Assembly: GCA_002308475.1 (NCBI GenBank)
Contig: DBVL01000138.1
Span: 1 to 6,820, forward strand
Length of the DNA: 6,820 nucleotides
Source: Spirochaetales bacterium UBA1265
GTDB lineage: Bacteria > Spirochaetota > Spirochaetia > Sphaerochaetales > Sphaerochaetaceae
Direction: 5' to 3'
A program made the translations under genes and the position numbers. Below are positions 1-5,758 of the stretch, one piece after another (position 1 is the stretch's first letter; the number at the start of each line of letters is the position of its first letter). A model generated the notes under the pieces. That model made no database searches. It worked only from the letters and a program-made list of their open reading frames with translations, and was not told the origin of the DNA.

Positions 1-117
1 TACAACTATGAAGGAGCCTGTGCACTCGGAGTAGTTCTGTGCCTTATCTGTTTTATCACTTTTTTGTTCATAACGGAAAAATCAAGGGATGAATATGCAG
101 TCGGCAAACATTCTTGA
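1..117 (+). CDS. C-terminal end of an ABC transporter permease (partial; sulfate/molybdate-type suspected)
   Basis: Frame 1 is open from the window edge to TGA at 115-117 and encodes 38 residues. It starts YNYEGACALGVVLC, continues as a hydrophobic helix (about residues 7-24), and ends in a charged tail, EKSRDEYAVGKHS. A YN(x)2-4A start followed by one last transmembrane helix and a short basic/acidic cytoplasmic tail is the usual ending of binding-protein-dependent permeases of the CysT/CysW/ModB group, which pass oxyanions through the inner membrane. The family call rests on this short tail only; another inner-membrane permease would look similar. The gene converges on the controller gene and shows no functional link to the R-M island, so it probably marks the left chromosomal border. 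Confidence 0.5.
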   Translation, partial: YNYEGACALGVVLCLICFITFLFITEKSRDEYAVGKHS

Positions 118-218
118 ATAAGAATATCAGTCAGACGTTGGATCACTCGCCTACAATAATATAAGATTATCAAGCCATAATAGACGATTGAAACTAATCA
201 TAAAGTCATACAGATTAG
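118..218. other. AT-rich spacer between convergent genes; no convincing terminator
   Basis: This 101-bp spacer separates the permease stop from the controller stop. It contains one perfect but weak inverted repeat, CTAATC (194-199) with GATTAG (213-218), with a 13-nt loop and no adjoining T-run. A small palindrome, ACTTA-CTA-TAAGT (221-233), overlaps the controller stop codon. Neither is a typical intrinsic terminator. No ORF, tRNA or direct repeat suggesting an attachment site was seen. Confidence 0.5.
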
Positions 219-455
219 CTACTTACTATAAGTCTTGTTGTACTCTTCCTCGATAATTGAAACAAGCTCAGTCAGGGAAACACCAAACGCTTTTGCAATG
301 TCATACAAGACGGGAAATGACGGCACCTTCAATCCCCTTTCAATCTCAGATATATAGACCTGATGGGAATTAATGGTCTCTGCAAGTTTCTCTTGAGACA
401 TCTTTCTCTCTTTCCGTAGCCTTTTAACTATTCGGCCAACAACAACTGCAAACAC
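219..455 (-). CDS. XRE-family HTH protein, putative R-M controller (C) protein
   Basis: This is a 78-aa protein consisting of little more than one lambda-repressor-type helix-turn-helix domain (about residues 8-66). Landmarks are VKRLRKERKMSQEKLAE (helices 1-2), SHQVYISEIERGLKVPS (recognition helix 3 and the turn after it) and LYDIAKAFGVSLTELV (helices 4-5). Controller proteins such as C.AhdI and C.Esp1396I have this size and lack a separate effector domain; they bind DNA as dimers at paired palindromes. The gene is divergent from a methyltransferase-nuclease operon, and the 90-bp gap holds repeated palindromes, which is the expected context. The start is ATG at 455-453. No clear Shine-Dalgarno is seen upstream (TATCCTAAAAA), unlike the two internal operon genes. 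It could instead be a generic XRE repressor; the operator arrangement makes the controller role more likely. Confidence 0.82.
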   Translation of the reverse strand: MFAVVVGRIVKRLRKERKMSQEKLAETINSHQVYISEIERGLKVPSFPVLYDIAKAFGVSLTELVSIIEEEYNKTYSK

Positions 456-472
456 ATTTTTTAGGATATCGG

Positions 473-509
473 TTTATAAGCAATTACATTACAAGCTGTT
501 GCTTATAAA
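473..509. repeat. Perfect 11-bp inverted repeat in the divergent promoter region
   Basis: TTTATAAGCAA (473-483) is exactly mirrored by TTGCTTATAAA (499-509), with a 15-bp spacer (484-498). The arms contain TATAAA/TTATAA elements that face each arm of the locus, so the repeat could carry symmetric promoter elements as well as binding sites. The right arm doubles as half of the 16-bp near-palindrome at 491-506. The 26-bp offset between equivalent arm positions is about 2.5 helical turns. Confidence 0.8.
491..506. promoter_or_regulatory. Putative controller-protein operator, copy 1 (ACAAGC-N4-GCTTAT)
   Basis: ACAAGC-TGTT-GCTTAT is a near-palindrome with one mismatch (C at 492). It shares arms and 4-bp spacing with the copy at 532-547, and the spacers differ only at one base (TGTT versus TATT). 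Short palindromes with a 4-bp centre are the usual form of C-protein half-operators. Just to its left, ATAAGC at 476-481 gives an extra half-site whose partner positions (486-491, ACATTA) are degenerate. Binding here would cover the suggested -35 of the methyltransferase promoter and the leftward promoter region. The repeat is directly visible; the binding partner is inferred. Confidence 0.65.
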
Positions 510-528
510 AAAGTTTTGTGTCTAAAAT
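499..528 (+). promoter_or_regulatory. Candidate sigma70-like promoter for the methyltransferase-nuclease operon
   Basis: TTGCTT (499-504) and TAAAAT (523-528) are separated by 18 bp and match the -35 and -10 consensus at 3/6 and 5/6 positions. Transcription would begin near 535, leaving a leader of only about ten bases before ATG 546 and no room for a Shine-Dalgarno. The -35 overlaps operator copy 1 and the predicted start point lies inside operator copy 2. Other AT-rich hexamers nearby (TATATA at 529-534) could serve instead, so the exact element is uncertain. Confidence 0.4.
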
Positions 529-531
529 TAT

Positions 532-547
532 ATAAGCTATTGCTTAT
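532..547. promoter_or_regulatory. Putative controller-protein operator, copy 2, running into the methyltransferase start codon
   Basis: ATAAGC-TATT-GCTTAT has perfect 6-bp inverted arms. Its last two bases are the AT of the ATG at 546-548. The start-to-start distance from copy 1 is 41 bp, close to four turns of B-DNA, so both sites would face the same side of the helix and could be bridged. A protein here would block transcription start or early elongation of the rightward operon. The assignment to the adjacent HTH protein is inferred. Confidence 0.65.
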
Positions 548-1208
548 GAAAAAGACACAAAACACAACAGAGAAGCAGATTAAATCAAAAGAACGAGTAG
601 CTCGTCATGGAGAGGTCTTTACAGCCGAACGTGAAATCAAGGCCATGTGTGATCTTGTGAAAAACGAAAGTGAGCGCATAGATTCCCGCATCCTTGAACC
701 TGCATGCGGAGAAGGACCTTTCCTTCAGGAGATGCTTAGGCGCAAGCTGCAGACTGTAAAAAACAGATATCGAAGAAGTCCTCATGACTTTGAGCTTTAC
801 TCTATAGTTGCCTTGTCCTCTTTATACGGAGTTGAGTTGCTTGAGGACAATGCTCAGATTTGTCGCGACAACCTCTTCAACATCTGGAATCAAGCATACT
901 CTGAATTCGGAGATCAGAAACTACAAGTAAAACAGTCCGCTCGTTACATGGTTGAAACCAACATCCTTTGTGGCGATGCCCTGACTCTTAAACAACACGA
1001 TGGTAAACCTATTGTATTTGCTGAATGGTCTCTTCTTCCAAACGGAGTGATGCTTCGCAAAGATTTTGAATTATCTGAAATGTTGGAGCAAAAGAATCAG
1101 AGCAATCAGCATGGATTGTTTCCATCTGGAGATTCTTACGAGCCTGCCCCTATTTCTCTGTACAGACCCATTGAGTACTGGAGGGTTTACGAATGTCAGA
1201 GAAGGTAA
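546..1208 (+). CDS. Methyltransferase-like subunit with SAM motifs but no NPPY
   Basis: This 220-aa protein resembles the N-terminal half of an N6-adenine DNA methyltransferase. HGEVFT (21-26) precedes the fold. Motif I is ILEPACGEGPFL (49-60). YGVELLEDN (94-102) is a motif II with an acid for the SAM ribose. NILCGDALTL (139-148) looks like motif III. Where the catalytic (N/D)PPY should follow there is PIVFAEWSLLP (155-165), then RKDFELSEMLE and a short tail, so no catalytic motif is visible. It probably binds SAM or acts as a structural partner of the next gene's product. ATG 546 is preferred to an in-frame TTG at 516, because 516 lies within the control region and would add only MCLKLYKLLL. 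The stop overlaps the next gene by 16 bp. RefSeq-style names for relatives are 'restriction endonuclease subunit M', from memory. It does not look like a broken gene, since the next ORF repeats the same N-terminal motifs. Confidence 0.8.
   Translation: MKKTQNTTEKQIKSKERVARHGEVFTAEREIKAMCDLVKNESERIDSRILEPACGEGPFLQEMLRRKLQTVKNRYRRSPHDFELYSIVALSSLYGVELLEDNAQICRDNLFNIWNQAYSEFGDQKLQVKQSARYMVETNILCGDALTLKQHDGKPIVFAEWSLLPNGVMLRKDFELSEMLEQKNQSNQHGLFPSGDSYEPAPISLYRPIEYWRVYECQRR
1180..1185 (+). promoter_or_regulatory. Shine-Dalgarno of the NPPY methyltransferase gene
   Basis: GGAGGG lies 7 bases before ATG 1193, inside the end of the upstream gene. It fixes the start and implies translational coupling across the 16-bp overlap. 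Confidence 0.8.
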
Positions 1209-2749
1209 ACTACAATCCCGATATCCTGTCATGTCTTGCTAACCTGTCTTCCGATGAAGTTTTCACTCCACCTGAGATAGCTAATGCCATGCTTGACATG
1301 CTTCCACAAGACCTCTTCAAGAGCTCAGAAACTAAGTTCCTCGATCCAGGGTGTAAAAGCGGTGTTTTTCTCAGGGAAATTGCAAAACGTTTGAACGAAG
1401 GATTAAGAGAGCAAATTCCTGATGTTGAACAGAGAATGGATCACATCATGAAGAACCAGTTGTTTGCCATTTCCATAACTCAGATCACAGGTCTTCTATC
1501 CCGTAGAAGTGTTTACTGTTCCAAAGATGCAAGCAGTCACTTCTCAGTGACAAAATTTGAAAATTCAGATGGAAATATCCGTTTCAGACGCATAGAACAT
1601 ACATGGGTCAACGGCAGGTGTTCAAAATGTGGAGCCTCTCAGGAAGTTCAGGATAGAGGCGATGACATGGAAACCCACGCCTATGAATTCATTCACATGA
1701 ACAGCAAAGAAGAAAAGGAGCTGAGAGACATGAAGTTTGATGTAATCATTGGAAATCCTCCTTATCAATTAGCAGATGGAGGTGCTCAAGCAAGCGCAAT
1801 ACCAATTTATAATAAATTCATTGAACAAGCAAAGAAGTTGAAACCCCAATACCTTAGTATGATTATACCTGCTCGTTGGATGACAGGAGGACGAGGTCTT
1901 GATTCGTTTAGATGTGAGATGCTACATGATAAATCAATCCGAGAAATGCACGACTTTCCTAATTCCAGTGATTGTTTTACTGGTGTTGAGATTAAAGGGG
2001 GAGTTTGTTACTTTGTATCTGATAGTCAGTATAAAGGCTTATGTACCATCTATCGCCACGATAAAGAAGGAATACGCAAATCTGAACGTTACTTAATAGA
2101 AGAAGGCGATGAAATCTTTGTTCGAGATGAAAGACTATTGTCAATTAAAAATAAAGTAGTATCAGCGAATAATCACTCTTTTGAGAACATAGTTTCTTCT
2201 ATGCGCCCATATGGATTACGTGGGGATGTGTTTACGAACCCTAACAAATATGAGCTTCCATCAATGTCTAACGAATATAAACCGGGATATATGAAAATAC
2301 TTGGACTAGAGAATCTCAAAAGAAAGACAATGTACGTTCCTAAGGATTATCCTTTGCCCATCAAAAACGCATCATTGGGCAAATGGAAACTATTTATTAC
2401 TCGAAATTGGGGCATAGGCTCCCTTGAAGATATCCCCAGTACTCCTGTTGTTGCTGGACCATATGAGTTATGCACAGAAACATTCATAGAATTTGGACCT
2501 TTTGATACAAAAACTGAAGTTGAAAATGTTTTGTCTTATTTAAAAACAAAGTTTTTTAGAGCGCTGGTTGCTATTCGCAAACAGGACCAAGGCTCTTCTC
2601 GTGCAGTCTATCATTACGTCCCTATGCAAGACTTTTCTAAGCCTTGGACAGATGAGGAGCTCTATAAAAAATACAATCTATCTGAAGAGGAAATAAACTT
2701 TATTGAAACAAGTGTTAAACCCATGGATATTGGAGGTGAAAATGCCTGA
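1193..2749 (+). CDS. Eco57I-type N6-adenine DNA methyltransferase (modification/specificity subunit)
   Basis: This 518-aa protein is predicted to methylate adenine in the recognition site and supply specificity for the nuclease-helicase. DEVFTPPEIANAMLDML (21-37) leads into a motif I, FLDPGCKSGVFL (49-60), in which the central glycine is replaced by K55. The motif II region (FAISITQITGLLSRR, from about residue 94) has no obvious acid. An insertion carries CSKCG (143-147) and HAYEFIH (162-168), possibly a small metal-binding knuckle. Catalytic motif IV is VIIGNPPYQLADGG, with NPPY at 188-191, and SMIIPARWMTGGRGLDSF follows as the motif VI region. Residues from about 230 to 500 have no motif I recognise and are the likely target-recognition part. 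The gene overlaps the next one by 8 bp. Relatives are annotated as Eco57I restriction-modification methylase domain proteins. The family call is firm; site specificity cannot be read. Confidence 0.9.
   Translation: MSEKVNYNPDILSCLANLSSDEVFTPPEIANAMLDMLPQDLFKSSETKFLDPGCKSGVFLREIAKRLNEGLREQIPDVEQRMDHIMKNQLFAISITQITGLLSRRSVYCSKDASSHFSVTKFENSDGNIRFRRIEHTWVNGRCSKCGASQEVQDRGDDMETHAYEFIHMNSKEEKELRDMKFDVIIGNPPYQLADGGAQASAIPIYNKFIEQAKKLKPQYLSMIIPARWMTGGRGLDSFRCEMLHDKSIREMHDFPNSSDCFTGVEIKGGVCYFVSDSQYKGLCTIYRHDKEGIRKSERYLIEEGDEIFVRDERLLSIKNKVVSANNHSFENIVSSMRPYGLRGDVFTNPNKYELPSMSNEYKPGYMKILGLENLKRKTMYVPKDYPLPIKNASLGKWKLFITRNWGIGSLEDIPSTPVVAGPYELCTETFIEFGPFDTKTEVENVLSYLKTKFFRALVAIRKQDQGSSRAVYHYVPMQDFSKPWTDEELYKKYNLSEEEINFIETSVKPMDIGGENA
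2732..2738 (+). promoter_or_regulatory. Shine-Dalgarno that decides the start of the nuclease-helicase gene
   Basis: GGAGGTG lies just before ATG 2742, with 5 bases between GGAGG and ATG. It selects 2742 over the in-frame ATG at 2703, which lacks such a site and would add 13 residues encoded over the end of the methyltransferase gene. The resulting overlap, ATGCCTGA (2742-2749), favours coupled translation. Confidence 0.85.
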
Positions 2750-5700
2750 TTTCTTCCAGCAACGTCCCTTTGACATTTATCCACAGATTTACGGATATAC
2801 AGAACCACAATATCCTGGTCTGATTAAGGTTGGATACACCGATAAAAGAAATGTAGAAGAGCGCATATGGGAACAGTTTCCTACTCTTAAACCCGGTGAA
2901 AAACCATTCCAACTTGTTTACACAAGCTCAGCAATGCGTGCTGACGGTTCAATCATGATGGACACAAAAGTCCGTGAAATGATAGCAACAATCCCTGGAT
3001 GCAAGATTATCACAAACAGTGCCGGCAAAAAGACAGAATGGTGTAAATGTAATGTAGATGATATTCAGAAAAGTTTAACTGCATTGAAGAAATATCGGAC
3101 AGAAGCGATTGAAAGAGTAAATGACTTTCAAATGCGACCTGAGCAAAAAGAAGCAGTTGAAAAAACCATGGCATACTATCAATCATTCAGAGAAGAGTCC
3201 GATGGAGAAATCCACATTCCTAAATTTCTTTGGAACTGTAAGATGCGTTTTGGCAAGACTTTTGCATCCTATCAGCTTGCCAAAGCCATGGGCTTCAAGC
3301 GAATACTTATACTGACATTCAAGCCGGCTGTTAAAAATGCATGGAAAGAAGATTTACTTACACATGCGGATTTTGAGGATTGGACCTTTATAGCACGTCC
3401 AGCACAAAATGACCTGCTTCATCCTCCAATTGACCAACAGTATGATGAAGCTGACAAATCAAACCCTATCGTTTGCTTCGGTTCTTTTCAGGACCTTTTG
3501 GGAGTTGATAAAGAGACAGGAACAATCAAAGCTCACAATGAATTCATTTTTCTGGAAGATTGGGACATTGTCATATTTGATGAATATCATTTCGGTGCAT
3601 GGAGAGAAAAGGCCAAACAGCTATTTGAAAAGGAAGATGAAGAAAAGCTTATTGAGGGCGTGTCAGACAGTTATGACAGAGACAATGTTGTAGATGAATC
3701 ATTTCTTCCGATTCACACAAATCATTATCTTTTCCTATCAGGAACCCCGTTCAGGGCTTTGAATTCAGGTGAGTTCATCGAAGAGCAGATATACTCGTGG
3801 ACTTATTCAGACGAGCAGTCCCGAAAAGAAAACTGGGATATTGGAAACGGCCCGAACCCATATAGAGCACTTCCGAAAATGGTCATGCTGACATACAAGG
3901 TACCGGATTCAATCAGAAAGGTTGCACTTCAGACCGACAGTAACGAGTTTGATCTTAATATGTTCTTTGAAGCAAAAGGAACAAAGGATAACGCAGAGTT
4001 CGTGCTCAAGGATGATGTTCAAAAATGGCTTGATCTTATCAGAGGTTCTTATCTGGAGACCACCGTTGATGACATAAAACTTGGAAGAAAGGCCCCGTTT
4101 CCCTATTCCGACATACGATTGCGTAGTGTTCTTAATCATACTCTTTGGTATCTTCCCTCAGTCGCCTCATGCTATGCCATGCGTAATCTTATGAGAGAGC
4201 AACAGAACAACTTCTATGATGCTTATGAGATTATAGTCTGCGCAGGCAGTGAAACTGGACAGGGAGCCGAGGCATTAATACCTGTTGAAACAAAAATGGA
4301 TGACCCTTTAAAGAGTCTTACCATTACCCTGAGCTGTGGAAAGCTAACAACAGGAGTAACAGTAAAACCGTGGACAGGAGTATTTATGCTACGGAACCTC
4401 AGCCAACCTGAAACTTATTTTCAGACTGCCTTCCGTGTCCAATCTCCTTGGACCATGAGAGATGTTGCAAATCATGAAGAAATAGTACTCAAAGAAGAAT
4501 GCTATGTGTTTGACTTTGAACCGAATCGTACCCTGAGACAAATTGCAGAATACAGCAATCGCTTGAATACAAAAGAGCGTAATCCGGAGAAAAAAGTTGC
4601 TGACTTTGTCAAATTTCTGCCTGTACTTGCATATGACGGCATGTCCATGAGGCAGATTGATGCAGGAGAAATCCTGGACATTGCCATGTCTGGAACATCA
4701 GCAACCCTACTCGCACGCAGATGGGAATCTGCACTGCTTGTTAATGTTGATAATGCTACTCTTCTTAAGCTTCTTAACAATGAACAGGCTCTAAATGCTC
4801 TTATGTCAATCGAAGGGTTCCGTAATCTGAATCAGGAAATACAGACTATTGTCAATAAATCCGAAGAAGTAAAAAAAGCCAAAAAGGAAGGCAAAGACAT
4901 AACAGGCTCTGAAAAAGAAAAGAAGGAACTCTCTCAGGAAGAAAAGGAGTTTAAATCCAAACGCAAAGAAATACAGGAAAAACTGATTAAATTTGCAACG
5001 AGAATTCCTATATTCATGTATCTCACTGATTATCGTGAAGCCTGTCTTCAAGACGTTATCACACAACTCGAGCCAGAACTATTCAAACGAGTTACAGGAC
5101 TTAAGATCAAAGATTTTGAGCTTTTGGCTTCCATAGGAGTTTTTAATGAGAGTCTTATGAACGATGCTGTTTTCAAATTCCGTCGTTATGAAGATGCTTC
5201 TCTGGAATATACCGGAATCAACCGCCACACAGGAGAAAAGAAGCTCGGAGGCTGGAGCACAAGCGCATACAAAGAAGACTTAGACATTATCTACGGAGAA
5301 GAAACAGAGTTTGATAACACATTCATGGTTGGAGATGTAGTTTGGTTTAACGGTTCAAGAGCTGTAATTGAGAACCTGAACAAAGGCAAAGTCTGGCTAA
5401 GTGTAAATGGAAAGAAACTACCGGATCCTTTTGTTCTGAATGCAATTGTTGATAATGGTTCTCTGAGCAAGACAAAGTCATTGGATTATACTTCTCTTGC
5501 CCCCTTTGAGGAGCAACCTTCAAAAATTGCAGATGGTTTAGACAAGAGCTCTGATGCTGTTCTTTCAACCGGTCAGAAAACTATTCAAACAGACAATAGT
5601 ATTCACATAGGAGATAAATACATGAGTGAATCTTATGGAATCTGTGAGGTGACAGGCTTAAGGGACACGAAAATAGATCTTGTCACAACCAAAGGCAGGA

Positions 5701-5756
5701 GAGTCACCTTCCTCTATCCCAATGCCATATTAAACGGACACTTAAAGAAACTCTAA
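2742..5756 (+). CDS. GIY-YIG nuclease-SF2 helicase restriction subunit (Res-like)
   Basis: This 1004-aa fusion is predicted to translocate on DNA and cleave it. The N-terminus (about 10-110) is a T5orf172/GIY-YIG-type nuclease. IYGYT (16-20) and KVGYT (29-33) are the two core strands, followed by R36 and VEERI (38-42). EWCKC (99-103) includes the likely metal-binding glutamate. A superfamily 2 motor follows: MRPEQ (131-135), Walker A variant CKMRFGKT (166-173), DEYH (280-283), SGTPFR (333-338), LTTGVTV (motif V, 535-541) and QTAFRVQSPW (motif VI, 561-570). Residues 706-748 are lysine/glutamate-rich and probably a coiled coil. The C-terminus holds two similar small beta-barrel-like modules (about 861-905 and 954-1000). 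The layout resembles type III Res or type ISP enzymes, but with GIY-YIG in place of a PD-(D/E)XK nuclease. It lacks its own methyltransferase, so it should depend on the two upstream proteins. All key motor residues appear intact. Confidence 0.88.
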   Translation: MPDFFQQRPFDIYPQIYGYTEPQYPGLIKVGYTDKRNVEERIWEQFPTLKPGEKPFQLVYTSSAMRADGSIMMDTKVREMIATIPGCKIITNSAGKKTEWCKCNVDDIQKSLTALKKYRTEAIERVNDFQMRPEQKEAVEKTMAYYQSFREESDGEIHIPKFLWNCKMRFGKTFASYQLAKAMGFKRILILTFKPAVKNAWKEDLLTHADFEDWTFIARPAQNDLLHPPIDQQYDEADKSNPIVCFGSFQDLLGVDKETGTIKAHNEFIFLEDWDIVIFDEYHFGAWREKAKQLFEKEDEEKLIEGVSDSYDRDNVVDESFLPIHTNHYLFLSGTPFRALNSGEFIEEQIYSWTYSDEQSRKENWDIGNGPNPYRALPKMVMLTYKVPDSIRKVALQTDSNEFDLNMFFEAKGTKDNAEFVLKDDVQKWLDLIRGSYLETTVDDIKLGRKAPFPYSDIRLRSVLNHTLWYLPSVASCYAMRNLMREQQNNFYDAYEIIVCAGSETGQGAEALIPVETKMDDPLKSLTITLSCGKLTTGVTVKPWTGVFMLRNLSQPETYFQTAFRVQSPWTMRDVANHEEIVLKEECYVFDFEPNRTLRQIAEYSNRLNTKERNPEKKVADFVKFLPVLAYDGMSMRQIDAGEILDIAMSGTSATLLARRWESALLVNVDNATLLKLLNNEQALNALMSIEGFRNLNQEIQTIVNKSEEVKKAKKEGKDITGSEKEKKELSQEEKEFKSKRKEIQEKLIKFATRIPIFMYLTDYREACLQDVITQLEPELFKRVTGLKIKDFELLASIGVFNESLMNDAVFKFRRYEDASLEYTGINRHTGEKKLGGWSTSAYKEDLDIIYGEETEFDNTFMVGDVVWFNGSRAVIENLNKGKVWLSVNGKKLPDPFVLNAIVDNGSLSKTKSLDYTSLAPFEEQPSKIADGLDKSSDAVLSTGQKTIQTDNSIHIGDKYMSESYGICEVTGLRDTKIDLVTTKGRRVTFLYPNAILNGHLKKL

Positions 5757-5758
5757 GA

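Larger units (their letters stand above)
473..513 (-). promoter_or_regulatory. Candidate promoter region for the controller gene
   Basis: Read leftward, this stretch offers TGTAAT (488-483; 5/6 to the -10 consensus), with a weak T-rich -35 around 512-506. It also offers TATAAA (478-473), without a good -35. Either would start transcription 5-30 bases before ATG 455. Both overlap the inverted repeat and operator copy 1, so autoregulation is plausible. No unique choice can be made by eye. Confidence 0.3.

Noticed and set aside
194..233. Inverted repeats CTAATC/GATTAG and ACTTA-CTA-TAAGT as a terminator for the convergent genes.
   Set aside because: The stems are short and AT-rich, one loop is 13 nt, and no T-run follows on either strand.
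503..536. TTATAAAA and TATATAAG as archaeal TATA boxes, implying an archaeal host.
   Set aside because: AT-rich promoter DNA is not diagnostic. Sigma70-like hexamers, a bacterial-style C-type regulator and GGAGG sites are explained at least as well by a bacterium. The point remains unproven either way.
516..545. TTG at 516 as an upstream start for the small methyltransferase-like gene.
   Set aside because: It lies in the operator/promoter region upstream of the predicted transcript start. It has no ribosome site and adds ten residues without family motifs. ATG 546 is the natural start.
2703..2741. ATG at 2703 as the start of the nuclease-helicase.
   Set aside because: ATG 2742 has GGAGGTG directly upstream and gives an N-terminus that leads straight into the GIY-YIG domain.
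546..2749. The two methyltransferase ORFs as one gene split by a frameshift.
   Set aside because: Both carry their own EVFT and motif I blocks in the same register, and the second has its own Shine-Dalgarno. They are therefore parallel copies, not consecutive halves.
118..5758. Attachment sites, insertion sequences or CRISPR repeats bounding the island.
   Set aside because: I saw no direct repeats shared by the two borders, no transposase or integrase gene, no tRNA and no regularly spaced repeats.
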